A DNA stretch of 64,000 nt from Cordylochernes scorpioides (lineage: Eukaryota > Arthropoda > Arachnida > Pseudoscorpiones > Chernetidae): positions 74,056,187 through 74,120,186 of the forward strand of contig CP092877.1 of assembly GCA_030710605.1 (NCBI GenBank), read 5' to 3'. This document shows, piece after piece, positions 42,518 through 53,262 of this stretch. A model generated the notes under the pieces. It was not told the DNA's origin and did not search any database. It saw only the letters and a program-made list of their open reading frames with translations. The position numbers and the translations under genes are program-made. Each line of letters opens with the position of its first letter. Position 1 is the stretch's first letter.

Positions 42518-43005
42518 GTATTTTTTTTTTACCATTTGAACACTTTTGAAATATTTACTATTATTTATTTTACAAAGCAGAAGACTATAAATACTTAATG
42601 AAGTTTGATTAAATGTATCAATTTATTTATGTTAATTGAGAATATCTGAAAAATGTCAGGTGGTGTGTAATTCTGATTTCTTCCCCCACTAATTAAAAAC
42701 AAATGGAATTTAAAAGAAACAAATTTCAAAATATCGTTGTTTGTTTTTTACAACTTAAAACCAATTCTTTTGTGTAATTCTTTAATCCAATTTCTAATAG
42801 AAGTTTAATTATTTCTAAATTTATTTTCCACGGATTACAATAATGGTAAATTATTATTTTGTTTCAAATTATTGTTATTGTATCTTTCAACGGATCTCAT
42901 TTAGAAAATACTCTATAAATTGTTTCTATTAAAGTATTTTTATCCATTAAATATAAATAGCAAATTAGGTTTTAATCCATTTTACTGATTTTGTAAAAAA
43001 ATGTC
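42518..43005. other. No feature recognised
   Basis: AT-rich DNA between two SINE copies. Confidence 0.45.
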
Positions 43006-43006
43006 T

Positions 43007-43297
43007 AAAAACTGTAGGATATTGCCCGCTACGACACGGGATCAAACCCCGCAATTGTCACTTTTTTTATAATTAAAAACATATGTTCCAACATGGCCTC
43101 CAATTCTTGAAAAAGTCAAATCCCACCAGTGAGTGGAATTAACTAAACGGAGATCTGGAACATTTGTAAGTGCAAAGGTGGACTGATTTTCATATGTTTA
43201 GACATGTGGAGAACTTACAGTAAAAGAAGTCGCCAACTTCTACCCATCGTGATTATCATGGCCTATACGACATGTACTAGGGATAATAAAAAAAATC
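43007..43297 (+). mobile_element. Old, diverged tRNA-derived SINE
   Basis: The head is damaged (CCCGCTACGACACGGGATCA), but GTAAGTGCAAAGGTGGACTG, GATTATCATGGCCTATACGA and TGTACTAGGGATAA follow in the family order. Confidence 0.72.
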
Positions 43298-43384
43298 GAA
43301 AATGAAATGAAACAAAGTAGGCATAAGATACAAGTATACTTGTACTAAAATATACTCTTGTATTATATATATATATATATTAGA

Positions 43385-43705
43385 TAGGAAAAAGGCATAA
43401 ATCGGATCGAATAAAATATTTATTGCCAAAATTTCGGTTGGCTGAATGCCAACCTTTATCGATACATTACATTTTTTATATACAAACTCAGCGCCGCATA
43501 GTGTTATAATATCACAGTTATAATAATATTTTCATGCACAAATTTCCCCCTTTGTATTTTAAATTATTTCAACTGTGATATTACAACACTATGCGGCGCT
43601 GAGTAAGTGTATACAAAAATGTAAAGCCTTGATAAAGGTTGGCGTTCAGCTAACCGAAATATTGGCAAATAAATATTTTATTCAATCCAATATATGTCTT
43701 TTTAC
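43385..43705. mobile_element. Family E fold-back
   Basis: The arms carry GGCATAAATCGGATCGAATA, TTTCGGTTGGCTGAATGCCA and AACCTTTATCGA, mirrored by TTGATAAAGGTTGGCGTTCA and GAAATATTGGCAAATAAATA. The centre holds an inverted AACTCAGCGCCGCATAGTGT block. It is non-coding. Confidence 0.75.
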
Positions 43706-43974
43706 TATTTAATGATTTAAGTGCGGATTGCTCTATTTTCAGAACATATATATTTTAGAATACCAATTAATTAAATTATAATATTTAAAATATTAAAATT
43801 GTACTGAGTTGAGTTTGTTTGAATTGGGATATGTCTTTTTAAAGTAGGTTATTTTTGGTTGAAATGAACTATTTTTGATTATAAAAGCTATTTTTGATTG
43901 GAATATTTGCATATTTGAATTTGAAAAATTTTGCTTTTGGCATATTGAACAAACAGGTAAATATCCTGTCGGCT

Positions 43975-44225
43975 ATTCTTATATAAAGAAAGAAATGATT
44001 TTCTGCTTGTATTTAATTATCTTGAGGATTATACTATGTTAGTTATTTGCTGGTTCTTTTTAGGACTAAATGGTATTGGTGATGCAGTCGTGGTTAAATT
44101 CTTGATAGAATAATAATAAAAATGGTTTTGATCAGTAATTGCTTTTATTGTGCTAAAGGAATATATTAAAACATAATTTGGTAAAAAGTACTGCCTGGCT
44201 TAAGGCGAGTAGAATAAGGAAAATA
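43975..44225 (+). mobile_element. Family A repeat, 5' two thirds
   Basis: It keeps TTTTCTGCTTGTATTTAATT, ATGCAGTCGTGGTTAAATTC, GTACTGCCTGGCTTAAGGCG and GAATAAGGAAA, the 5' part of the copies at 53.66 and 54.55 kb. An E element follows instead of its 3' third. Confidence 0.68.
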
Positions 44226-44267
44226 TATACCTTTTGAAAATAGAGCAATCCATACTTAATTCATTAG

Positions 44268-44455
44268 ATAATAAAAGGCATATATTGGATTTAATAAAAT
44301 ATTTATTTTGCCAATATTTCGGCTGGCTGAACGCCAACCTTTATCGAGGCATTACATTTTTAAACATGTTTTACATGTTTACATTTTTAAATATTTCGAA
44401 ATATTGGCAAAATAAATATTTTATTAAATCCAATATATGCCTTTTATTATCTAAT
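44268..44455. mobile_element. Family E short fold-back
   Basis: The arms begin GATAATAAAAGGCATATATT and end with the mirror. The left arm holds TTTCGGCTGGCTGAACGCCA and AACCTTTATCGAGGCATTAC; the right arm is a shortened copy. Confidence 0.72.
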
Positions 44456-44961
44456 ATGTGGTTGTGTGTGTGTGTGTATAAAAGCGTTTCCCGATGCAAA
44501 TATTTACATATAATTCTGCTGTCCTAAAAGCTTATGTCCATAGTTGAATAAAACTACGATCCTTTATTGTCAATGTATAACCAGAATCATTAAACAATTA
44601 AAAAAAGCTAAAGACACACTGAATGATAAAAAAAATATGGTATTTCCACTGATTATATAGCGGTATAGAGAGTGGATTCATCAAGTTGCTATATTTTGAT
44701 CAACAAAGTACGTATCTATAGCTGGGGTATAGGGATTAGGAGGATTTGTCTGAATGGAGCTGTTAGAAGGAATTAGTTGTCTCCAATCTAGCCTATATTG
44801 ACTGGACCCTTGCTCTAACATCAATGAAATATTGATTCTCTATATTTATATACTATCTAATATTGTGTGTAGGCGGTGTTTGATAGAAAGTTAAAGTTGG
44901 TATGAATTCACCCAGAAAACCCTTTTTTTATCCAATACCTTTTGGTTTTATCAAGATATTA
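44456..44961. other. No feature recognised
   Basis: AT-rich DNA with a short GT run near 44465. No gene. Confidence 0.4.
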
Positions 44962-45700
44962 AGAATTTTTTGTTCCACTAGATGGCGCTCTACCATCTAA
45001 AATGTTCATATGAGCGGTCAGGAAATGCCAATTTTGTTTTAATATCAACACCTGACCTTTTTTCTATTTTTTTTCTTGGTTTTTAACATATTTATGTATC
45101 AAAAATAAAATGGCATATCCTGACCAGGAGCACATGTGCTTTACAGAAGGCAGAGCGCCATCTGGTGGAAGAGAAATCAACTAAACATTGATTTAGCCTG
45201 TTCCCTGATATTTGGCCAACCCAATTTCTTGATAAATCACTGTAAAGCACATGTGCTCCTGGTCAGGATATGCAATTTTTATTTTTGATTTCAACACCTG
45301 ATCTTTTTATCTTTTATTTTTTTCTTTCGTTTTTTCATGTGTTAAGCGTATTTACGCAAGTTTGGCCTTAAATACCCATTTCTTGGTTTTTCAAGAAGCT
45401 ACTGGGACCAAAAAATATTTTTGGCCGCAGTGGTACGGCCTAGTCCACGCTGACGAGCGCCAAAAAGCGCGAAACGCGTTCATGGTTGGCTTTTCTTGAT
45501 TTATCAAGAAATTGGGTTGGCCAAATATCAGGGAACAGGCTAAATCAATGTTTAGTTGATTTCTGTTCCACCAGATGGCGCTCTGCCTTCTGTAAAGCAC
45601 ATGTGCTCCTGGTCAGGGTATGCCATTTTTATTTTTAATATCAACACCTGACCTTTTTCTATTTTTTTTTTCTTGGTTTTTAACATATTTATGTATATAT
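44962..45700. mobile_element. Family C copies, one with hammerhead (composite)
   Basis: A diverged C tail (44962-45097: GTTCCACTAGATGGCGCTCT) is followed by an inverted head (45110-45240) and a full-length plus-strand unit (about 45243-45690) resembling the 351-bp tandem unit. The inverted head joins the unit through GATAAATCACTGTAAAGCAC. This is a partial inverted dimer, again typical of PLE-like terminal repeats. Confidence 0.78.
45445..45485 (+). ncRNA. Hammerhead ribozyme with one stem I mismatch
   Basis: CCACG, CTGACGA, stem II GCGC-CAAAAA-GCGC, GAAAC, GC, GTT, CATGG. The core is intact. Stem I has one substitution (CATGG for CGTGG), weakening the helix next to the cleavage site. Confidence 0.8.
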
Positions 45701-46497
45701 AACAACTCTGTTGGATCGTTTTTGAAGACAACTCTCAGATTTATAAAATTAATTTATTAAACTTTAAACATTTTTAGATATAGAGAGAGTTAATTACCTC
45801 GTATTTAAGGCAACAAAAGAATCATCTAATTTACATACATCGTTCTAACCCAACTTGTGCAAAACAGACGACAAAGAAAATAAACAAATTAATGGTAGAG
45901 GGTAAGTTCCTATTTTTTACAAACTTTCACACTCAAAAAATAATCATTTTCTTGCTTCAATCTCTCTCTCTCATATCATAAACCCTTAATCATGTGAATA
46001 TTTGGTTTAATTTTTCCTTTTTATTTATTTTTCTTTATATGGCGAATCATTACAAAACGGAATGACTTAATAAAGCTTTTGATGTTGTTGTATATACAAT
46101 ATCTTAAGAAATCCCGGCCCATATCTATTACAATATTAATACAATGTTTTTCATAACGGCAATGTGTAAATAAGAAAGAGGTTGACAGCGTGACTTAATC
46201 CTTGCTGTATCCCTAACAAAGCAGCTCTCTCCCAGTGGAAACCAACATATTGAGGACTAAGTGGAACACAATCCAGTAAGTCTCAGTTGTGCTAAGTCCG
46301 GTGGACTTTCTATTGTTTCCTCCCAACAAAGGATCTGTCGTTTAATTAAGAGTCCTTCGCGGATTGTTGTCGAGCTTGTTATACTCCGCATAGAACTGGC
46401 CTTCCTTTCTCTAAACTGGAACTCTCCTTGTTTCCTCACTTCTCTTTAATAACTATTTTAAACATACCTACTAAAATAGAACACCTAAATCTATATA
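45701..46497. other. No gene; LINE tail remnant near 46040-46090
   Basis: GGCGAATCATTACAAAACGG, CTTAATAAAGCTTTTGATGT and TGTTG resemble the LINE tail at 21450-21483. The rest is unassigned. Confidence 0.4.
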
Positions 46498-46645
46498 TGG
46501 ATGCAATTGGATCAAAATATCATTTATTTTAACAATATTCTAGTTGGCTGAACGCCATGTTATAACCCCTTGATAAAGGTTGGCGTTCAGCCAACTGAAA
46601 TATTCGTAAAATAAATGATATTTTGATCCAATATATGCCTTTTTA
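46498..46645. mobile_element. Family E short fold-back
   Basis: It contains GGATCAAAATATCATTTATT, GTTGGCTGAACGCCA, then CTTGATAAAGGTTGGCGTTC, CAACTGAAATATTCG and ATCCAATATATGCC. Confidence 0.72.
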
Positions 46646-47044
46646 ATTAAAGATTAATTTATGGATTGCTCTATTTTCAAATATATATATATATTTAACC
46701 ATAAATATTTTATTATTTTCAAATGAACTTTTAAAAAGAAAATGTGTAAACCAAAGAATATATTTAAACTGTTTTTATTCTCACAAATTATTAATGTATA
46801 TTATCTTTATAGCAATTACTATATGACTGATGGTATTTAAATATTTCAATTTTGCCTGTTCAAAATGAAATTTGATCATTGATGCTCCTTAAGTCAGAGG
46901 TAGTGAGTTGAGAAGTTTTATCAAATTATGCTCCAATACTCTCAGTTCAGATTTCAGTTTGCCTCTTCGTTCATTAGCAACCTTTATATCTTCTGCATAT
47001 TCCGGATTTGCGCATATATTAAACAATATTTTATATATTTAACA
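46646..47044. other. No feature recognised
   Basis: AT-rich DNA beginning with the E-flank block GATTGCTCTATTTTCAAATA. No gene. Confidence 0.4.
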
Positions 47045-47465
47045 AATATATAATTAACAAATGAAAACATTAAGAAGCGAATGTTTCTTTTCACTAATAA
47101 ACCAAACTTCTACTGTCCTTACTGCAATGAAAAGATATTGGGAGGGCTTGACTCATCAGTGGTGAACACTCCCAGCGGTTTCGCTAATTTAATCTACCAG
47201 ACCGCTTCTTTAGGGCTCTAATACTGTATTGGATCATTCTGTTTTTATTTTCTACACTGAAAGGTGGCATCTTAGAAATGTTATTTAAGAAAACTATGAG
47301 CATAAGCTTTTATGACAGTAGAATTACATTCAAATATTTGAATCAAGCAATGATCTTCCGCAAACAACAAGGACAAGGCCAGTTTGATTTATTTGTGAAA
47401 AGAAACATTCGCGTCTTAATATTTTTATTTGTTATATATAGATGGCGCGTTATTGCTGTGTATTA
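47045..47465. mobile_element. Family G element
   Basis: Outer ends AAGCGAATGTTTCTTTTCAC and GAAAAGAAACATTCGCGTCT are inverted. Inside are GGGAGGGCTTGACTCATCAG, CTCCCAGCGGTTTCGC and CCGCTTCTTTAGGGCTCTAA. It ends ATAGATGGCGCGTTATTGC. Confidence 0.7.
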
Positions 47466-47475
47466 ATGTATACAT

Positions 47476-47712
47476 TTATAGATGGAAATTTTGCCGATAG
47501 GTGAATTGATCTGTAGAAACAAAGGACGCCTCTCCTGTCAGAGAAATTGCCAAAAATAGACGCCAGGTGGACGCTTCTAAGTTTTCCAAAGATGGTGTTG
47601 TGGCTTTGTCACCGACCCGAGGCCGCTAGTTTACGCCAACGGTCAATAAATGGCGTCTAGTTTTGATGTTTAATTTGAAGGAAAATTCGACCTTTGCTTC
47701 TATGTACATTTA
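47476..47712. mobile_element. Family H element, short
   Basis: It starts ATGGAAATTTTGCCG, keeps CGCCTCTCCTGTCAGAG and GTCACCGACCCGAGGCCGCT, and ends near GACCTTTGCTTCTATG. The apex and most of the left inner arm are deleted. Confidence 0.7.
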
Positions 47713-47829
47713 TTTATATTGTATTTATAGCAATACACGGATTTATACTTTCAATACAAGCGACCCAGATTAAATTTCAAAACTTTTTACAAAATAAATT
47801 AAAAATTTAACAACCTATATATTTTTTTA

Positions 47830-48020
47830 TTAGAAAAACGAACTTGTGCGATCAAAAAGGCCCTTCTACTGCCTTAACAATGTCAAGTAAAGAAATACAA
47901 ACTGTTTTTTTTAAACAAAATTTCACCTGCACACGTTATTTTTTACAAACAGTTTGTATTTATCCACTTATCATTGTTAAGCCAGTAGAAAAGCTTCGTC
48001 GCTCGAAAGCCGCTTTTCTA
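47830..48020. repeat. Short inverted repeat
   Basis: CTTCTACTGCCTTAACAATG near 47863 is mirrored by TTGTTAAGCCAGTAGAA near 47975, and AAATACAAACTGTTT near 47892 by AAACAGTTTGTATTT near 47947. It is a small fold-back of unknown family. Confidence 0.55.
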
Positions 48021-48059
48021 ATAAAAAAAAAGAAGTTACATAGTGTAAAATCGTTTTGA

Positions 48060-48275
48060 TAATAGAGCAATCCATAGATAAATCTTTAATTAAAAAGGCA
48101 TATATTGGATCAAAATATCTTTTATTTTACCAATATTTCAGTTGGCTGAATGCCAACCTTTATCAAGGAGACACACTTTAAAATGTTATAATACCTTGAT
48201 AAAGGTTGGCGTTCAGACAACTGAAATATTGGTAAAATAAATTATATTTTGATCCAATATATGCCTTTTAAAATA
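48060..48275. mobile_element. Family E fold-back
   Basis: It starts at AATAGAGCAATCCATAG, then has AAAGGCATATATTGGATCAA, GTTGGCTGAATGCCAACCTT, CTTGATAAAGGTTGGCGTTC and ATCCAATATATGCC. The loop is short. Confidence 0.75.
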
Positions 48276-48796
48276 ATTATAGTGTAAAATTTCCAATTAA
48301 TTTTTAAATAACTTTCAACAATTTTACATAATAAATTCTACATTTTATAGACATACGACAAGCAATACGGACGTCGGAATATCAATGAGGTATTGGGTAT
48401 AAAAACTCACAAATGTCTACCTCTCTTGCCAGAAAAAAATTGAAGAGTGATCAAAAGTTGTATAGCGGAGACACATATGTGTGTGCAAATGAAAATTATT
48501 TAAATTAGTAAATTTTTAAAATTTATGTTTTCTTTGTTATGTAAATTAGTTTGAAATGATATGTAAATGAGTAAGAATATAAAAAGACAAAGATTGTCAT
48601 TGATAAGGTTTATTTTAGCGGGTGCATTGTTTCTTCGCGAGTCTTTTATTCCCTCCAGGTTCTAGAAGCTCCAAGCCCCACTGAGCTTGGATATGAAAAT
48701 AAAAGTCAGCATCAACTTTTTATAAAAATAGGAATAGAATTCCCAACAGTTTTAAGATAATTATTCAAAATAATATTATTTTTATTATGATATTAT
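48276..48796. other. No feature recognised
   Basis: AT-rich DNA; a GTTCTAGAAGCTCCAAGC patch near 48660 has no match I recognise. Confidence 0.4.
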
Positions 48797-48868
48797 ATAC
48801 CATGGTAAACTCTCCTATAACGCAATTTATGTATTCCGTGTTGTATGAAATCGCGTTATAGGAATTAA
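48797..48868. mobile_element. Family J short palindromic MITE fragment
   Basis: GGTAAACTCTCCTATAACGC is mirrored by AAATCGCGTTATAGGAATTA. The same terminal sequence is found near 13250 and 49675. Confidence 0.5.
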
Positions 48869-49299
48869 AGTTTATTCACTACGTAATTTGTTTTTTTTAT
48901 ATACATTTGCATATAAAATAATATAACATTTAGTTTTGTTTTAGTATATAATTATTTTTCCTATATACATCATTTTATACAATACATTTTTACATGATAC
49001 AGTATATCCTTTTCAATTTTTATTTTTTTCCAACTTATTAATCATGCCTGAGGAGCAAGTTTCGTAATTTTTTTATATTTGCCAAATATTTACATGTAAA
49101 TTCTAATTTAATACCTTATATGCGTTGAAAATATTATTTTAAGCTTTAAAACTCAATTTAACGCGATTTAAAAAATTTTACTTACAGAAACACATGTGCA
49201 ATTAAATTGACAAAGTATACAACACTACTTCGTTCAAAAACAAAAAAATTGAAAAACGCGTGTGCATAAAAATTAAATGCATTGTACAGTTGTCAATAT

Positions 49300-49684
49300 G
49301 GGAATTTCCGCATTTTATTTTATAACGCGTTATACGAAAATTCGCGTTGTATATATAATTTTTTTTTTTTTTTTTTATAGGTAAACTCCGTATAATTGTT
49401 ACAATTGCACAACGAATCACAAGTTTTACGAAGGAGCTTCTTTATTTATACTTGAGCTAGCTTTCGAACCTTTCGGTTCTTCGACAGGCGTGGCTAGTAT
49501 GACTATACTAACCCCTATAGTCATACTAGCCACGCCTGTCGAAGAACCGAAAGGTTCGAAAGCTAGCTCAAGTATAAATAAAGAAGCTCCTTCGTAAAAC
49601 TTATGATTCGTTGTGCAAATATAAATTTGTCGCAATTTTTTTATCGCGTTGTACGAAATCGCGTTATAGGAGAGTCTACTGTAT
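49300..49684. mobile_element. Family J MITE carrying an inserted palindrome
   Basis: TTATACGAAAATTCGCGTTG at the left and AAATTTGTCGCAATTTTTTT, CGCGTTGTACGAAATCGCGT, AGGAGAGTCTACTGTA at the right are contiguous at 13160-13265. Here a 214-bp palindrome and AT-rich bases separate them. Confidence 0.6.
49405..49618. mobile_element. Near-perfect 214-bp palindrome with PLE-type stem-loops
   Basis: Arms of ~100 bp pair almost completely around a centre at about 49507-49514 (AACCCC). The right arm holds CCTGTCGAAGAACCGAAAGG then TTCGAAAGCTAGC; the left arm is its mirror. A similar GTAGAAGAACCGAAAGGTTC lies at 62547. The CTGTCGAAG...CGAAAGC layout resembles the decayed hammerheads in the PLE arms. 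Confidence 0.72.
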
Positions 49685-49699
49685 AGTATTCGCTCATGA

Positions 49700-49850
49700 G
49701 AAACTGTGGTTAAGTTCTCATGTCCATCCGATCCAAATACCAATTTCATGGTTTTTCAGGACGCCTCCAAGATCAGCTTTTTTGGTCATTGAGGTACAGC
49801 TTGTACCACACTGACAAAGGCCAATAGACCGAAACGCGTACTTGGATTCT
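49700..49850 (+). mobile_element. Family D-related fragment with decayed hammerhead
   Basis: TTTCATGGTTTTTCAGGACG, GGTCATTGAGGTACAGCTTG and ACCGAAACGCGTACTTGG match the centre of family D. The core reads CTGACAA (expected CUGANGA) at 49811-49817 and stem I pairs poorly, so the ribozyme is dead. GAAAC-GC-GTA is kept at 49831-49840. Confidence 0.65.
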
Positions 49851-50659
49851 TTCCCCCCCTCTTTTTCGTGTTTTCCTACACTCTATCCTCTCTGGGACTG
49901 AATAATCAAGGGTGGATAGCTACCGAGAGTCCATAGAATCCGAATGAAAGTCCTAATTACAACCTTTTTTTTATAACATTTTATTTTATTATTACAGAAG
50001 CATGAAGTCTATCAGACTATTGTGCTATATTAGAATTATTTACATATATCTTTAATTATTTACACGATGAATTAGTAGTGATTTATAAATCTGTGTACAA
50101 ATTGCTCTAAACTTGCAAAGTTTTCATAAGATTGAGTATATACAGAAAGATGGCATTATGTCAAAGTAAACAAGTACAATTTGGTTAGTCAGAGGACAAG
50201 CCAACAAAAGATGGTGTTTCAACATCTAGACAGCATTCACATGTTGGATCATTTATAACTCTCAAGTCAAAGAGAAAACTTAAAAGGGTCCTTTGCCTGT
50301 GAAGAAAAAAAGTAGTGTATTTATCAATTAACATGGTAGTATGTTTTTATCACCAATCTTCACCATAACTATCATGAACTTTCTTTCAATCTTAGTGAAC
50401 TTAAATCAATATATTTGATTTAAAACTTTAAAAAAGAACTTTAAAATACTTTTTTTATATCTTTAAGAATATCCATCACCTTTTCTTGAAAGAAAATTGC
50501 TGATTTTAATGCGAAGCATCATCTTAATAACTTTCGCGCATCTTATTTTTTCTGTTGTGTAAACCAAACCTATAAAAAATGAACTTTAAAACTTCAAACT
50601 TAGTAAAAAAGTCCAACAAATCGATTTATTCTAAAGTTTTAGTAATTTTATATTTAAAT
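49851..50659. other. No feature recognised
   Basis: AT-rich DNA without supported gene or repeat. Confidence 0.45.
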
Positions 50660-50925
50660 ATATTTTGAAAATAGAGAAATCCATGAATATATCTTTAATT
50701 AAAAAGGTATATATTGGATCAAAATATAATTTATTTTACCAATATTTCAGTTGGCTGAACGCCAACCTTTATCAAGGTGTTATTACATGTTTATGTGGCG
50801 CTGAGTTTGTTGTTGACAGACATTAAATATGTTATAACACCTTGATAAAGGTTGGCGTTCAGCCAATTGAAATATTGGTAAAATAAATGATATTTTGATC
50901 TAATATATGCCTTTTTAATTGAAGA
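50660..50925. mobile_element. Family E fold-back
   Basis: It starts TTGAAAATAGAGAAATCCAT, includes GTTGGCTGAACGCCAACCTT, a TGTGGCGCTGAGTTTGTTG loop block, CTTGATAAAGGTTGGCGTTC and ATATATGCCTTTTTAATTGA. Confidence 0.75.
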
Positions 50926-50931
50926 TTTTAA

Positions 50932-51180
50932 TACACCTATCCCCCGATTTACACGGTTTTCCAAATAAGTTTTTTTTTGTTTTTATCGCACTATACTAAA
51001 TGCTACTGTGATTGAACACATGCGCTGTGTATACATCTCACAAGGAATCCCGAGCTTATGTGCTGACTACATATTTTAACCTGTCAATGCATTTTATTTT
51101 TATTTCTGTGTACACCTATCCCCCGATTTACACGTTTTTCTCAGGAACGTATCTACCGTGTAAATCGGGAGATAGGTGTA
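50932..51180. mobile_element. MITE with 26-bp terminal inverted repeats
   Basis: TACACCTATCCCCCGATTTA at 50932 continues to CACGGT and is mirrored at 51155-51180 (ending GGGAGATAGGTGTA). An internal direct copy lies at 51113-51136. The ends abut TA, consistent with a Tc1/mariner/pogo-type TA duplication. It is non-coding. Confidence 0.75.
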
Positions 51181-51364
51181 TATGTTATAAAAAAAATTTG
51201 AGATAGGAATTATATTATTTTGAATTATTATGTCAATGGTATGCAGAAACCTTTGGAAGAAAATACAAAAGAATTACGTTTAGATCACTATTTGATTTAA
51301 TGATACTGATAGAATAATTTGAGGATGAAATCCTAACTTGAAACGTGAATAAATAAAACAAAAT

Positions 51365-51500
51365 ATTTGATCACGTATTTACATATTTACATAAGTTTTT
51401 TTTTTGCCAGCCAAAGAAAACAACAACAATGTATTTATGTAGTATTAAGCCACGCTATCTGACGGTCGACTTTACAGAATTTTTTCTAGAACATATACAT
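51365..51500 (+). mobile_element. Family A fragment, diverged
   Basis: GCCAGCCAAAGAAAACAACA, ACAATGTATTTATG, CTATCTGACGGTCGACTTTA and CAGAATTTTT follow the order of the A 3' third with many changes. Confidence 0.5.
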
Positions 51501-51544
51501 TTCAATTGATATAACATTTTCTAAATATATAAATATGATCGTGC

Positions 51545-52230
51545 TACTAAAAGTTGCTGATGGCTTGCGCCACCTATCGGAATTATTATATCAAATAATC
51601 GTTGATTTTTTAAAATATAGTCTAGAATTGGGAAATAAACATTCGCGTCTTAATGTTTTCATTTATCATATATAGATGGCGCGTTATTGCTTTGTATAAA
51701 TTAATCTAGAATTGGAAAAAATACCCATTCTTGATTAAACAAGAAGAACAAAATACGTTTCGGGATGTTGGCCTTTATGAAAGAATTTTTAGTTAATGAA
51801 GGAGTTTTTTAATTAATGATTTTATTTAATCATACAAATATTACAATTATAACCTAATAGAAAGAAAAAATAATGGGAAATACAGCAATCAAATTATATA
51901 TGTGCTATCGAACAAAAAAACAACAACATCAGAGTGGTCAAATATCAATAAAATGTCATCAATGATAATAAGCTTGGAAATTAAATACAACACTTTATCA
52001 GCGTGGTACAAGCTGTACCTAAACAACCCAAAAAAACTGGTCTTTCAGATATCCTGAAAAATCATGAAACGAGTAGTTAAGCCCAGAATTGTGTGAGAAC
52101 TCTAAAAAATGTGAAAAAATAGTACAAAAATGAAATTGTACTGTGATCAGGTTGATAAATTAAGAAAAAGGCATCTCCTGATCATGTAAGGAAAAGTTTC
52201 TGATGACTTGCACAATAATCCTATCCTGTC
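51545..52230. mobile_element. Family D copy broken by two insertions
   Basis: D head AAAGTTGCTGATGGCTTGCG (51550) and D tail (CAGCGTGGTACAAGCTGTAC at about 51999, then AATAGTACAAAAATGAAATT) frame two inserts. A 73-bp family G fragment (51632-51704) is flanked by TCTAGAATTGG. A ~215-bp AT-rich insert after 51778 has CTTTAT on both sides and splits the hammerhead between its two halves. Confidence 0.65.
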
Positions 52231-52919
52231 CTTTATTTAAACCTCCCACATGTTTATTTCAATAGCCCTAATCATGCGCCGTCTCGTGGTATCAGACTGC
52301 AGATTTAATATTTACTTTTTATCAAAAATCGGTCTTCTGTTAATATTAACACACATATATAAATAGTTTAAAACTTTCATTTTTCATATATATATATTCC
52401 TTCCTACCATTTGTACTATAGTCTTTATAAGTCGCGCTTCGTTTCTCGCCTGTTGAAGGGTTTTTACTCGAAAGCTTGCACCTATGCATCAATAAAAGAA
52501 ACTCGTCTTCCTTCACCATGTTTTTTCGTTTAATAATAAAAATCATTTATCGAAATACATTTTCAATAATCTACCTAATAAAACTAGTTCAATGTATGGT
52601 GTTAGTCTTCAAAATAATGTTACTATGATAAAAACACGATAAAAGAATTTATTTATAAAAAATGAAGTTATAAGGGTGACGGTGAGATGATCAAATGAGA
52701 TAGTGGTCAGATAACTGTCACTATCCAATTTTACTTTCCCATTATTGACATGTTGGACTGGAGAGTTCTATTTCCTGGTGGTGTATCGGTAACTTTGTCG
52801 CAGAAAGATTTCCAATTTGTAACATAAATCGGTATTTTGTTGGGAGTGAGAAGTGAAAAGTTGTCAGGCATAAACTCCTATATATAAACTTGAGTAATAT
52901 TGTACTTGAATAATATGCA
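52231..52919. other. No gene; PLE-type stem-loop near 52455
   Basis: CTGTTGAAGGGTTTTTACTC followed by GAAAGCTTG and a GAAACTCGTCTTCC edge resembles the PLE arm terminus. The open frame 52742-52987 has no domain I recognise. Confidence 0.35.
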
Positions 52920-53060
52920 TAAATTAAGAAAGAAAAAATAGGCATCTTCTTATCGTGAAATTGAAAGTTGCTGATGGCTTGCACCATCTATCGGTATAAT
53001 TATACAACTATTTGTTGATTTTTTAATTATTCCAATGGGTATTTAGCCATATTTAAACGT
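52920..53060. mobile_element. Family D head fragment
   Basis: GGCATCTTCTTATCGTGAAA, GTTGCTGATGGCTTGCACCA and CTATCGGTATAATTATACAA match D up to the ATGGGTATTTAGCC block. Confidence 0.65.
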
Positions 53061-53164
53061 TGATTAAACCTGTTTCTTGTGTGTGTGTGTGATATTTGTT
53101 TTTAATATAACACCTGACCTATTTTAAAATTTATTTTTCAATTATTTTTTAACACATACACATA

Positions 53165-53262
53165 TATTAGATAATAAAAGGCATATATTGGATTTTATAA
53201 AATATTTATTTTGCCAATATTTCGGCTGGCTGAACGCCAACCTTTATCGAGGCATTATATGT
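53165..53262. mobile_element. Family E single arm
   Basis: GATAATAAAAGGCATATATT, TTTCGGCTGGCTGAACGCCA and AACCTTTATCGAGGCATTAT, identical in order to the 44.27-kb copy. Confidence 0.7.

Noticed and set aside
49806-49845. Active hammerhead at 49.8 kb
   Set aside because: The core reads CTGACAA and stem I has two mismatches, so it is listed only as a decayed D fragment.
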